Positions 15,932 through 24,554 of a stretch of DNA of 64,000 bases are shown here, piece by piece. The stretch comes from Flavobacteriaceae bacterium. Lineage in GTDB: Bacteria; Bacteroidota; Bacteroidia; Flavobacteriales; Flavobacteriaceae. The notes below the pieces were generated by a model that was not told the DNA's origin, made no database searches, and saw nothing but the letters and a program-made list of their open reading frames with translations. The stretch is taken from assembly GCA_004762155.1 (NCBI GenBank), contig SIHP01000005.1:62001-126000 (forward strand), read 5' to 3'. Made by a program: the position numbers and the translations under genes. Every line of letters begins with the position of its first letter. Within the stretch, counting starts at the first letter, position 1.

Positions 15932-17254
15932 TTATTTGTAAACTTCTTTAATGAAATCTTCATAACTAACTTCTTTAGTTTTAAACTTCATATTTTCTTT
16001 ATAGAAGCTTAATAATTTTTGAGAAATTAATTGAGATTGTAAACGCTGTGCTTCTTCTTGATTAGATAGTACTCTTGCAGCGATATCATCTAATTCTTTT
16101 TCTTCTGGATTCATGTTCCCAAATTGAGCCATTTGAGTTTTAATAAATCCTTTTGCATATTCTTGTAACTCTGCGTACTCTAACTTAATTTCGTTATCCT
16201 TCATAACCTTTCCTTCGATTAATTGGTAACGTAATCCTTTTTCAGATTTTTCGTACTCAGCTGTTGCTTCTTCAGCAGTTAACTCTTTTTCACCAGCAGT
16301 TTGTAACCACTTTTGTAAAAACTCAGAAGGTAAATCAAACTTTGTATCTTCAACTAAATGCTCAGTTACTGCATTTAATAATTGTTGATCTGCTTGTTGT
16401 TGAAATTGCTTTTCAGCATCTTCTTTAATTTTATTCTTTAAATCAGTAACAGACTTTACACTTCCATCAGCAAATAACTTATCAAATAATTCTTGATCTA
16501 ATTCTGCTTTTTCTGTGTTTGTTACTTCTTCTACAGTTAAAGTTACTGTTACATCTAACTCTTCCGCTTCTTCTTTAGAAACACCTAATACTTGCTGTAA
16601 CGTAAAGCTCTCTTCAAAAAGTTTTTTAGTATCTAATTCAATAACATCACCAACTTTGGCACCTATTACTTTCTTTTCGTTTTTCTTACCTTTTAAATCG
16701 TTTACTAAAAAAGTTGATTTCTTTTCAATTCCTTTTTCTTCGTTAACGAAAGTACCAGTTACATTTGAATGTTCTTCTGCAACTTCTAAAGGAGTTGTTA
16801 AACCGTAACGCGTTTGAATATTCTCAACCTCTTTTTCTAACAACTCATCAGTTGCTACAATTTTATAGTCTTTAATTTTATTTTTACCTTTTAAATCTAC
16901 ATCAAATTGAGGTGCTAAACCTAATTCAAATTCAAAAGAAAATTGTTCAGCATCCCAAGAAAAATCATCTTGTACTTTAGGTAAAGGATTTCCTAAGATA
17001 TCTAACTTTTCATCTACCAAAAACTTATTTAAACTTTCTTGTAAAAGTTTGTTTACCTCATCTATCATTACAGATTTACCGTATTGCTTTTTTATCATAC
17101 CCATTGGTACGTTTCCTTTTCTAAAACCAGGAACATCTGCCTTTTTACGGTAGTCGTTTAAAACTTCTGTTACTTTAGGTTGAAAATCTTCTGCAACGAT
17201 ATCAACTTTAACAACTGCGTTTAACGCATCTACATTTTCTTTAGTTATATTCAT
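15932..17254 (-). CDS. tig: trigger factor, ribosome-associated chaperone
   Basis: A 440-residue protein with the trigger factor layout: an N-terminal ribosome-binding domain containing the signature G-F-R-K-G (PGFRKGNVPMGMIKKQYG), a central PPIase-like domain (about residues 160-245), and a long charged helical C-terminal chaperone domain. The central domain is divergent, as is common in Bacteroidota, and may lack prolyl isomerase activity. Trigger factor binds nascent chains at the ribosome exit tunnel. The gene stands alone with its own promoter (TTG-N20-TAATTTTG) and terminator. Confidence 0.93.
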   Translation of the reverse strand: MNITKENVDALNAVVKVDIVAEDFQPKVTEVLNDYRKKADVPGFRKGNVPMGMIKKQYGKSVMIDEVNKLLQESLNKFLVDEKLDILGNPLPKVQDDFSWDAEQFSFEFELGLAPQFDVDLKGKNKIKDYKIVATDELLEKEVENIQTRYGLTTPLEVAEEHSNVTGTFVNEEKGIEKKSTFLVNDLKGKKNEKKVIGAKVGDVIELDTKKLFEESFTLQQVLGVSKEEAEELDVTVTLTVEEVTNTEKAELDQELFDKLFADGSVKSVTDLKNKIKEDAEKQFQQQADQQLLNAVTEHLVEDTKFDLPSEFLQKWLQTAGEKELTAEEATAEYEKSEKGLRYQLIEGKVMKDNEIKLEYAELQEYAKGFIKTQMAQFGNMNPEEKELDDIAARVLSNQEEAQRLQSQLISQKLLSFYKENMKFKTKEVSYEDFIKEVYK

Positions 17255-17287
17255 TTTGATAAAATCTATTTCTTAAAAAATTGGGTG

Positions 17288-17318
17288 CAAAATTAGTGTT
17301 TTATTTTCTTAGAAACAA
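17288..17318 (-). promoter_or_regulatory. promoter of tig, full -33/-7 match
   Basis: On the minus strand TTG (17316-17318) is followed by exactly 20 nt and TAATTTTG (17288-17295). This is a textbook Bacteroidota sigma-ABfr-type promoter (TTG-N19-21-TAnnTTTG). Confidence 0.75.
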
Positions 17319-17411
17319 GATATTTAGAGCTAAGAAACAAGCTTTTTTGACTTCTACTAATTTTTGCTATATAATTATTGTTTATTAATAAAATTATTTA
17401 ACGCTTTTATT

Positions 17412-17756
17412 TTATTTTTCGTCTTTTAACAGTTTAAATAACAAAGATCTAAACAAAGACAATAATACACTAAACACTATTGCTGTAAAAAGCCCACTTA
17501 CAACAAAACCTGTTACCAATTTCCCTGCTAATAAAACAATTATTGCATTTATTACAAACAAAAACAAACCTAACGTAAGTATTGTTACAGGCAAGGTGAA
17601 AATAACAAGTATTGGACGTACAAACATATTTAATACAGCAATAGTAAACGCTACTATAATAGCTGTTGTATAACTGGTTACTGTAATTCCTGACAGCAAA
17701 TTAGACAATACTAAAACAGCAAATGCTGTTAATAATAATTTTAGAAAAAATTTCAT
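17412..17756 (-). CDS. phage holin family 4-like membrane protein
   Basis: A 114-residue, almost wholly hydrophobic protein with four predicted transmembrane helices (about residues 4-22, 28-48, 52-76, 82-106). The segment MFVRPILVIFTLPVTILTLG, with proline pairs in the middle helices, is the signature of the superfamily IV holin-like family (PF04020). Despite the name, these are widespread chromosomal membrane proteins of unknown role. No phage genes are adjacent, so a lysis function is not suggested. Confidence 0.8.
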   Translation of the reverse strand: MKFFLKLLLTAFAVLVLSNLLSGITVTSYTTAIIVAFTIAVLNMFVRPILVIFTLPVTILTLGLFLFVINAIIVLLAGKLVTGFVVSGLFTAIVFSVLLSLFRSLLFKLLKDEK

Positions 17757-17916
17757 ATCGTTTTCTTTTAGTTGTACTATGGCGATAATCGTACCAAATG
17801 AAAAAAACTGAAGTTTTGGCAGATAACACTTATTTTTAATATCTTTAGTACTGTTTTAAACCAAAAAGAATGTGCAAACTTATGCCGTTCTTTCTCATAA
17901 AAAAAACGAACTTGTT

Positions 17917-18918
17917 ATGAAAAAACTATTTTTAGCATTCTTTTTAATCTATTCTTCCTTATGTTTTTCTCAAATTTCGGTTAGTAATAATCATAATAGA
18001 AATACTAAAAAATTAGATACTGCTGTTTTTAATAGTTTTAAAAAAACCGAGACCATTTTTGTGTTACCTAGTATTATTAATACAGAAACTTATAATGCTA
18101 TTTTAAAAGAATATTGGAAAATTACTCCGTACCAACTTGTAGATTACAAAACCTTTAAATTCAAAAATTACCCTGGTAATAAGTACTCTTTTGTTTATTT
18201 AGATACTTCTATTAAAACGATAGATAAATCTAGAGCTATTAACATTTATATATATGCGAATTTGGATCTTTTTATGCGCAATAAAGACCTTAAAGAGAAA
18301 CATAAAGACAAATGGTTTGAGAAAAAAACAGATATCGCCAGAGTGTTACTTTTTCCGAAAAACGACTTTTTAAAAACACTTGCTAATGCAAGAGATAAAA
18401 AGAGTGATTTAAAAAAACTGACGCATGAAAACGATGTGTTTTACAATTTTAATGCTGGTTATTTTAAAAATTACATTCAAAAAATTCATCAAGAACTTAC
18501 CAAGCAAAATACTAAAAACAACGAACCGTACTATGTGTATGAGAATGATTTTTTGCCAGAAATTAAAAACTTAGCAACTGCTACATTATACATTCCAGAG
18601 TATTTGGGATTAAAATTTAATGGCTTTAGAGAAACAAATACCAACAAAAATGTAAATCATATTAAAAAACTATTTAGTGCTTACGATTTTGAGTATCGTA
18701 TTGTTAAAAACAGCGAGCTGAATACGCTTATAATGGAGAACAAAGATTTTTATTATGCTAAGTTTATTAGAATAAACACACAGCGTTTTTTACATATTAT
18801 TAATGCACATACTGGTGAAATTATTTACCGAAAATACTTACCCGGAATTGCCTACAACTTAAACTCTAAACATATTGCCAATTTAAATAGCAAAATTAAA
18901 AAAGCACAATTGCAATAG
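17917..18918 (+). CDS. secreted hypothetical protein
   Basis: The ORF opens at 17872, but the ATG at 17917 gives a clean signal peptide MKKLFLAFFLIYSSLCFSQ, so the mature protein is about 315 residues. It is lysine- and tyrosine-rich with no recognised catalytic motif. A C-terminal block (YAKFIRINTQRFLHIINAHTGEIIYRKYLPG) looks like a beta-rich domain. It is a Sec-exported protein of unknown function with no clear operon partner. Confidence 0.75.
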   Translation: MKKLFLAFFLIYSSLCFSQISVSNNHNRNTKKLDTAVFNSFKKTETIFVLPSIINTETYNAILKEYWKITPYQLVDYKTFKFKNYPGNKYSFVYLDTSIKTIDKSRAINIYIYANLDLFMRNKDLKEKHKDKWFEKKTDIARVLLFPKNDFLKTLANARDKKSDLKKLTHENDVFYNFNAGYFKNYIQKIHQELTKQNTKNNEPYYVYENDFLPEIKNLATATLYIPEYLGLKFNGFRETNTNKNVNHIKKLFSAYDFEYRIVKNSELNTLIMENKDFYYAKFIRINTQRFLHIINAHTGEIIYRKYLPGIAYNLNSKHIANLNSKIKKAQLQ

Positions 18919-18958
18919 TTTTCTTTTTGCAAATATTTTAAGATTAATTAAACTTGAA

Positions 18959-19090
18959 AGCGCCATAGTATCCGGTTGTAATACCAAAAACCAGTTTGAT
19001 GGAGATTCTATATTTTTTGTAGATAAGAAACCTGATTATAAAGACAGTTTTGTTTATGCAACAAAAACTGGTATCAATCCAAACTTTTAA
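18959..19090 (+). pseudogene. possible 3' remnant of a gene
   Basis: A 43-codon frame ending in TAA has a protein-like composition (SGCNTKNQFDGDSIFF ... KTGINPNF) but no start codon; its upstream extension runs out of frame into the preceding gene. It could be the C-terminal remnant of a degraded gene left near the islet border. Evidence is composition only. Confidence 0.3.
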
Positions 19091-19176
19091 ATGAAATTCA
19101 TTATACTATCTACTCTGGGTAACTAAATAACCAGGAGGATAACCCAAATTCTAATGAAATACCCACCGATTTATAG

Positions 19177-19207
19177 GATGTTATTGTTTAAATAACATCT
19201 TTTTTTT
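19177..19207 (+). terminator. terminator upstream of the islet
   Basis: GATGTTATT / AATAACATC with a 5-nt loop is followed by eight T. The 70 nt before it contain GC-richer self-complementary segments (CTGGGTAAC, ATAACCAG, GATAACCC), so it may end a short structured transcript rather than the gene at 18918. Confidence 0.6.
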
Positions 19208-19490
19208 ATTTCTAACCAACTTAAAAACAATGTTTTGTGGATAAATATTGTTTTCAATGTGGATACCCGTAAAGTTCTTGTCTTAAGTTTTTGTAACGTT
19301 GTAGCTCATGCAAATAATTTGGTTGTATAACGATTTTTTTTACTCGTTTATAAACAAGTTGTACGTTAAAAAAAGAAGTAATTATTAAATACTTCTATTA
19401 CATATATATATATCGCTATTTGACGTGTATACCGTAATAAAGGTGTTTATATCAACATGTTGACACCAATACGAAAAAACCGAATAAACT
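19208..19490. other. islet left border, non-coding
   Basis: About 280 nt without a gene. It includes an imperfect repeat AAAACAATGTTTTGTGGATA / AATATTGTTTTCAATGTGGATA near 19230 and an inverted repeat GGTGT ... ACACC at about 19441-19468, just before the OLD nuclease start. These resemble the ends of cassette-style flavobacterial intergenic repeats; no integrase is visible. Confidence 0.4.
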
Positions 19491-21500
19491 ATGAAAATTG
19501 AAAATATAAGCATCCAAAATTTCAAGACATTCGGAATAAAATCGATTGAGTTTTCATTTAATAATTTGACTTCATTGATTGGTGAAAATAGTGTTGGGAA
19601 ATCTAACGTTCTTGAAGCTTTAGACCTTTTTTTTAATTTTACCAAATCCAAAATATCTACTAAAAGCTTCCATCATAATGACTATTCAAAACCAATAGTT
19701 ATTACAGTAAAATTTAAAAACCTAAATGCAGATGAACTTAAAACATTTCAAACACATTTAGACGAACAAAATAATCTTACAATTACCCAATTCATAGAAG
19801 CGTTTTCAAAAGAAGAAGGAGTTGAAATCAAAGAAGCTTTAATTGAAGATATTGATTTCACAGAATCAAAACACGGAACTAAATTAGTGCCAACTGAAGA
19901 TTATCTTTGGACTATTGCAGAAAAAACTCCTACAAAGACCAATTTAAAAAAATGGTGGAGAGAGGGTTTAAAATTGGGAGATTTTGATTTTAAATCACTT
20001 TTCGATAGTGAAGAACAACCAACGCAAGAAGAATTTCTAAACAAACTTATTCAACTAAACGAGGAACGTTACGAAGAAATTCCAAAAGAAAAGATAACAG
20101 GAGACGAAAGAGTATTAGGTTGGAAAAGTAAATTAAAAGCCAATCTTCCGAAATACTTTTATATTCCAGCAATTAAAAATCTTTCAGAAGATTTAAGAGT
20201 TACAAAGACTAGTGCACTTGGAGAATTAATAAATTGGCTTTCAAACTCTGTTTCAACAGAAATTAAACAAGAGTTTAAAATAAAAACAGACGCTCTAGTT
20301 AAAGAATTAATTGAAAAAATTGACACTACAGAGGACGGTGAATCAAAAATTGAGAAAATAAATAAAGCTTTAAATGAGAATATTGGATTCGACATTGGTT
20401 GTTCCCTTAAATTAAAATTCGGTTCCCCCGAAATTCAAGACGTAGTTTTCCCTCAACCAAAAGTATTTGCAAATGATGGATATAATTCAGAATTAACAGA
20501 AAAAGGACACGGAATACAAAGGCTAGCACTATTCTCACTATTGAGAACTTACAACACATTTGATTTTGGCAAAAAAACTAGTGAAAGCAATATTATTATT
20601 GGTATTGAAGAGCCAGAAATATATCTGCATCCACCATTAAAAAGAGCTACTTATAATCTTTTAAAACAGATTTCAGAGGGCAACAACCAAGTTGTTTATA
20701 CAACTCACGATAGTTTATTCATATCTGTAGATAATTTTGACCAAATAAGGTTGTTTAGAAAATCAACAGAAGAAAACCCAATTACTGTTTCTCACGAACT
20801 AAACATTTCGAAAATTATTGGTCATTACAAAAAACTATATGGTAAAGATATTGACAAATTAAGTATCAGACATAGATTTCATCATCTAATAGACGAAACA
20901 AAAAACGAAGGTTTTTTTGCCAAAAAAGTTATTCTAATAGAAGGAGAAACTGAAAAATACGCATTACCTAATTATTTTAGAGCAAAAGGTCTTGATATTG
21001 ATACCAATAGAATTTCAATAATAACCACAGGCTCTGTAGATACAATTTCATATTTACTTTTGTTATTTAACGAATTTAGAATTCCTTGTTATGTAATATT
21101 TGATGGTGACAAACCAAATAACCCTGTTGAGGAACTGACTGGAAAACATAAAAAAGATGCAATTAATAAGTCTAAGAGGAATAAAGAAATTTTACAAATG
21201 TTAGGTCACGAAACAACAGAAGATTTATTCTTTTTTCCAGCGACAAGTATTAATTCTAACTATTCAATTTGGGAGCAAGATTTTGAGGAAGAATTCCATA
21301 AAAAAATCGAAAACTATGAAGAAATAAAAGCAGAAGCAAAAGATTTATATAGCAGTGACAGTAAACCATTGACGGCAAGATATTTTTCAGAAAAAATTTG
21401 TCAAACACCTGAAAAAATAGATGTGAAAATTGAGCCTCTAATTGAAAAAATCACTGAATTAGAATGGACTGAATCAATTATAGAAAGAGCGGAAAAATAA
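19491..21500 (+). CDS. OLD-family ATP-dependent endonuclease (AAA ATPase plus TOPRIM)
   Basis: A 669-residue protein with an SMC/ABC-like ATPase followed by a TOPRIM nuclease. Walker A is GENSVGKSN (residues 31-39), an ABC-signature-like block is EKGHGIQRLALFSLL (337-351), Walker B is IIIGIEEPEIYLHP (about 368-381), and the switch histidine lies in YTTHDS (403-408). The TOPRIM catalytic residues E484 (LIEGETEKY) and D538-G-D540 are intact. This is the architecture of class 1 OLD nucleases, including GajA of Gabija defence. No UvrD-like GajB gene follows; instead the next gene is a nuclease/STAND fusion. Most likely an antiphage nuclease, acting alone or with its neighbour. Confidence 0.9.
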   Translation: MKIENISIQNFKTFGIKSIEFSFNNLTSLIGENSVGKSNVLEALDLFFNFTKSKISTKSFHHNDYSKPIVITVKFKNLNADELKTFQTHLDEQNNLTITQFIEAFSKEEGVEIKEALIEDIDFTESKHGTKLVPTEDYLWTIAEKTPTKTNLKKWWREGLKLGDFDFKSLFDSEEQPTQEEFLNKLIQLNEERYEEIPKEKITGDERVLGWKSKLKANLPKYFYIPAIKNLSEDLRVTKTSALGELINWLSNSVSTEIKQEFKIKTDALVKELIEKIDTTEDGESKIEKINKALNENIGFDIGCSLKLKFGSPEIQDVVFPQPKVFANDGYNSELTEKGHGIQRLALFSLLRTYNTFDFGKKTSESNIIIGIEEPEIYLHPPLKRATYNLLKQISEGNNQVVYTTHDSLFISVDNFDQIRLFRKSTEENPITVSHELNISKIIGHYKKLYGKDIDKLSIRHRFHHLIDETKNEGFFAKKVILIEGETEKYALPNYFRAKGLDIDTNRISIITTGSVDTISYLLLLFNEFRIPCYVIFDGDKPNNPVEELTGKHKKDAINKSKRNKEILQMLGHETTEDLFFFPATSINSNYSIWEQDFEEEFHKKIENYEEIKAEAKDLYSSDSKPLTARYFSEKICQTPEKIDVKIEPLIEKITELEWTESIIERAEK

Positions 21501-21673
21501 AGTACTGGTGGCAACAATGAATATAAAAAATAGCGGTTTAAGTGCAAAAATGAAAGTAATTAAATATAATAAAAGTCATTGTTTAAGCGAAAAGTTAGTG
21601 TCTTTAAATCCGCTACTTTTCTTATAAGAGACTTTACCTAACATAAAAAAACTCTAATTAAACAACAACACGA
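21501..21673. repeat. cassette-like hairpin repeat between the two defence genes
   Basis: The spacer carries a long imperfect inverted repeat: left arm TATAAAAAATAGCGGTTTAA (about 21525-21543), right arm near 21608-21628 (AATCCGCTACTTTTCTTATA), with about 65 nt between. It is bordered by GGTGGCAACAATG on the left and ACCTAACATAAAA on the right. I recall similar elements trailing accessory genes in flavobacterial genomes. It does not meet the integron attC consensus, because the right border lacks GTTRRRY. Confidence 0.55.
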
Positions 21674-23971
21674 ATGAATGAATATAACTTCTTGAATCTA
21701 TCAGCATTTGAATTTGAAAATTTTTCTAGAGATATTTTACAAGAAAAGCTTGGTGTATTTTTTGAAAGCTTTACAAGTGGACAAGATGGAGGAATAGATT
21801 TAAGGGCTACAGTAAATAAAGTTGAAAATATAATCGTTCAAGCAAAAAGATATACCAAGTATAGTGATTTAAAATCTACTTTAAAATCCGAAATAAAAAA
21901 TGTTAAAGTTCTTAAACCTGACAGATATATTATTACCACGAGCATTGGTTTAACACCACCGAATAAGACAGAAATATTAAAAATGTTTCATCCCTTTATT
22001 AAATCAACAGAGGACATAATAGGAAAAACCGATTTAAATAATTTACTTGGTTTATACCCTAAAGTAGAAGAGAGATATTATAAATTATGGCTTTCTAGCA
22101 CAAATATTCTTAATAAACTAATTAATAGTACTGTTTATAATCAATCAAAGTTTGAACTCGATGAAATTAAAGAAACTCTAAAAATTTATGTCCAAAATAA
22201 TAGTTTCAAAGAGGCTTTGGACATTTTAAAAGACAATAATTACATTATAATTTCAGGAATACCTGGAATAGGTAAAACTACGTTGTCTCGAATGTTAGTA
22301 TATCGCCTTCTAGCTAAAAAGTTTGATGATTTTGTTTATGTTTCTGAAAGTATAAATGATGCTTATTCCTACTATGAAGATGGAAAAAAACAAATATTCT
22401 TCTTTGACGACTTCTTAGGTAGAAATTTTTTAGAGACAGGATTATCAATGAATGAAGATAGTAAGCTAATAAAGTTTATTGATAGAATTAAGAAATCTAA
22501 AAATAAAATCTTCATTCTTGCTACTCGAGAATATATTTTAAATCAGGCTAAAAATTCTTTCGAAAATTTAAATAACCCATCATTAGAATTAGTAAAATGC
22601 ACTCTTGATTTATCAAAATACACAAAAATTATAAAGGCTGAAATACTATATAATCATCTATTTTTCGCCAATGTTCCAAAATCACATTTGAAAAACCTGA
22701 TAGAAAGTAAAGCTTATTTAAAACTAATAGAACACAAAAGTTATAATCCTAGGATTATCGAAACATTTGTCCAAAACCAATTTTGGGATAACTGTGAACC
22801 AAAAGAATTTTCAAAAACAATTTTATCTTTTTTTGACAATCCAACAAGTGTTTGGTTACACGCTTTCGAAAATACAATCTCTAAAGGTTCACAAATTGCT
22901 TTATTAATTTTATCAACTATTGGAACACCTGTTCTTTTAGAAGATTTAAGAATAGCTTTAAATTCATTTATAACAGCTAATATTCAAAAATACCCACTTA
23001 CTATTGATTCAATTGAATTTAACAAAATTATAAAAGAGTTAGAAAGTACTTTTATTAGTACGAAAATGGATTCATTTAATAAAATAGCTGTTGAATTCCA
23101 AAACCCATCTATTCAAGATTTTTTAATAAATTATATAAAAGATAAAAACGTTTTAATTAGTGATTTAATAAAATCTTTTTCTTTTGCAAGTCAATTTTTT
23201 AGAATATTTACATTCGATAAATCAATCAATGAATATAACCGCAGAATACCATTAAACGACAACCTTTTAGAGGTATATGTTAACAAAATAATTACAGACT
23301 TCAACTTATTTAAGTCTTCCTATGTTTTACGTTTAAATTATGACAATGGTGAATTTAGATGGAGTAAACACGAAAATTTTATATATACTTTTTTAAATCA
23401 AATATTGATTGAGTTAAAGAAATCATCAAACAAAAAGTTAAATGATTTTGCAATCAAAGAGTTTGAAAGAAACATAGAACCTAAATTAACTGACTATGAA
23501 GAGAGAAAGTCTTATATTGAATTATTAAAAAAAGTTGACAAGAAAAACTTAACTATAGGAAATGATGAATTAATTAAAAGTTTTGTTAAGCAAGTAAATT
23601 CAATTGAATCTTTAAAAGATTTTTCTAAACTTCAAAGTATATTCACAAAAGAGTATAATGAATACGTTGCCAATTCTGAATTCGAAAATAAAATAGAAGA
23701 GGTAGTAGAAAGTGAAATTGAAATTACTGAGGTAAATCAATACGAAACATTAATAGATGAACTTAAAGAACTTGAAAAGGAATTTGATTTACATTTCGAT
23801 GACCATATAAATAACTTATCCGAAAAACACGATGAATTAATGGAGGAAATCGACAAAAAAATGGAAAAAGAAGATAACGACTTTTCATATGAACTTCAAG
23901 AATATGAAGAAGCTATGGAAAGAGAAGAACAGTTTATATCTAATCTATTTGATGGATTGGCTGAAGTATAA
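21674..23971 (+). CDS. Mrr-like restriction endonuclease fused to a STAND NTPase
   Basis: A 765-residue multidomain protein. Residues about 8-115 are a PD-(D/E)xK nuclease domain of the Mrr type: FENFSRDILQ, then GQDGGIDLR with D42, then VQAKRY with Q56 and K58. Residues about 165-330 hold a P-loop NTPase with Walker A GIPGIGKTT (195-203) and Walker B IFFFDDFLG (D245, D246), resembling the nSTAND3 class; a winged-helix-like part follows (FQNPSIQDFL). The last 90 residues are highly acidic and probably coiled coil. STAND proteins with nuclease effectors act as phage sensors (Avs-like logic), but this one is short and lacks a long TPR sensor. Predicted cytosolic abortive-infection effector. Confidence 0.88.
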   Translation: MNEYNFLNLSAFEFENFSRDILQEKLGVFFESFTSGQDGGIDLRATVNKVENIIVQAKRYTKYSDLKSTLKSEIKNVKVLKPDRYIITTSIGLTPPNKTEILKMFHPFIKSTEDIIGKTDLNNLLGLYPKVEERYYKLWLSSTNILNKLINSTVYNQSKFELDEIKETLKIYVQNNSFKEALDILKDNNYIIISGIPGIGKTTLSRMLVYRLLAKKFDDFVYVSESINDAYSYYEDGKKQIFFFDDFLGRNFLETGLSMNEDSKLIKFIDRIKKSKNKIFILATREYILNQAKNSFENLNNPSLELVKCTLDLSKYTKIIKAEILYNHLFFANVPKSHLKNLIESKAYLKLIEHKSYNPRIIETFVQNQFWDNCEPKEFSKTILSFFDNPTSVWLHAFENTISKGSQIALLILSTIGTPVLLEDLRIALNSFITANIQKYPLTIDSIEFNKIIKELESTFISTKMDSFNKIAVEFQNPSIQDFLINYIKDKNVLISDLIKSFSFASQFFRIFTFDKSINEYNRRIPLNDNLLEVYVNKIITDFNLFKSSYVLRLNYDNGEFRWSKHENFIYTFLNQILIELKKSSNKKLNDFAIKEFERNIEPKLTDYEERKSYIELLKKVDKKNLTIGNDELIKSFVKQVNSIESLKDFSKLQSIFTKEYNEYVANSEFENKIEEVVESEIEITEVNQYETLIDELKELEKEFDLHFDDHINNLSEKHDELMEEIDKKMEKEDNDFSYELQEYEEAMEREEQFISNLFDGLAEV

Positions 23972-24036
23972 AAACGGTAGGTAACAATAGTAACCGTTGC
24001 ACAAGTCAAAAAAACTAAAATTCACAACTTCAAATA

Positions 24037-24062
24037 AGCCTTTTTAAGGGCTTGTTTTTTAT
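24037..24062 (+). terminator. terminator after the STAND gene
   Basis: AAGCC and GGCTT pair around TTTTTAAG and are followed by GTTTTTT. It lies about 65 nt after the stop of the nuclease/STAND gene; before it an AACGGT / ACCGTT palindrome occurs at about 23973-23998. Confidence 0.55.
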
Positions 24063-24191
24063 TCTATAAATTAAAAACACCAACCTTACCAATAAATAAT
24101 ATTCATCATTTTTAGCCGTATTTATTGTATTTGTCTTTAGAATTTTTACGTAAAATAAGACAAACTTTAAAATTAATGAAGAAGTAAAAAA

Positions 24192-24293
24192 GATAAACTT
24201 CTCGTCTCCTTTTCAATAAAATATAAACTTTTTAGCATAAAAAAAGCTTTTCAATTAAGAAAAGCTTTTTAATTCTGTACGGGCAGGGAGACT
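24192..24293. repeat. tandem duplicate, copy 1, with truncated tRNA-Leu 3' end
   Basis: About 100 nt starting GATAAACTTCTC, passing through a GCTTTTC / GAAAAGC hairpin and ending TACGGGCAGGGAGACT. The last 16 nt are identical to the 3' end of the tRNA-Leu gene; sequence then diverges into TCCTTCGACTCG. Confidence 0.85.
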
Positions 24294-24317
24294 TCCTTCG
24301 ACTCGTTCCTCGCTCAG

Positions 24318-24417
24318 GATAAACTTCTCCTCTCCTTTCTATAAATCAAACTTTTTAGCATAAAAAAAAGCTTTTCAATTAAGAAAAGCTTTTTAGTTCT
24401 GTACGGGCAGGGAGACT
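24318..24417. repeat. tandem duplicate, copy 2, overlapping intact tRNA-Leu
   Basis: The second copy of the same unit, offset by about 125 nt, with a handful of substitutions and indels. It includes the tRNA terminator and the 16 terminal bases of the intact tRNA-Leu gene. Confidence 0.85.
24364..24396 (-). terminator. terminator of tRNA-Leu
   Basis: On the minus strand AAAGCTTTTC and GAAAAGCTTT pair around TTAATT and are followed by a T run, directly downstream of the tRNA. An almost identical hairpin is present in duplicate copy 1. Confidence 0.75.
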
Positions 24418-24483
24418 CGAACTCCCACACCTTGCGGCACTAGATCCTAAGTCTAGCGTGTCTACCAATTCCACCACGCCCGC
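24402..24483 (-). tRNA. tRNA-Leu (anticodon UAG)
   Basis: The minus strand folds as a class II tRNA: acceptor strand GCGGGCG pairs with TGCCCGT (two G-U pairs), D-loop with GGTAGAC, anticodon stem CTAGA/TCTAG with loop CTTAGGA giving anticodon TAG, an extended variable arm, and a T arm GGGAGTTCGAGTCTCCC. CCA is not encoded. The long variable arm agrees with leucine identity. Confidence 0.95.
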
Positions 24484-24503
24484 ATAACGTAAAAATTGGA
24501 TTG

Positions 24504-24532
24504 CAAATATAAACATTACATGCAAACTGCAA
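24504..24532 (-). promoter_or_regulatory. promoter of tRNA-Leu
   Basis: The minus strand has TTG (24530-24532), 18 nt, then TATATTTG (24504-24511), close to the TTG-N19-TAnnTTTG consensus, ending 20 nt before the mature tRNA. Confidence 0.6.
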
Positions 24533-24554
24533 AACAGATCGGTAAAAATTTTCT

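Noticed and set aside
17412..17756. Prophage lysis gene (holin-like)
   Set aside because: The family is common on chromosomes and no phage genes are near.
19491..21500. Complete Gabija system
   Set aside because: A GajA-like gene is present but no UvrD-like GajB partner follows.
21501..21673. Integron attC site between the defence genes
   Set aside because: The right border is ACCTAAC, not the GTTRRRY expected at the 3' end, and no integrase is nearby; only a cassette-like resemblance is claimed.
24225..24417. CRISPR-like repeats near tRNA-Leu
   Set aside because: Only two units, with imperfect copies and part of a tRNA in each; no array or cas gene.
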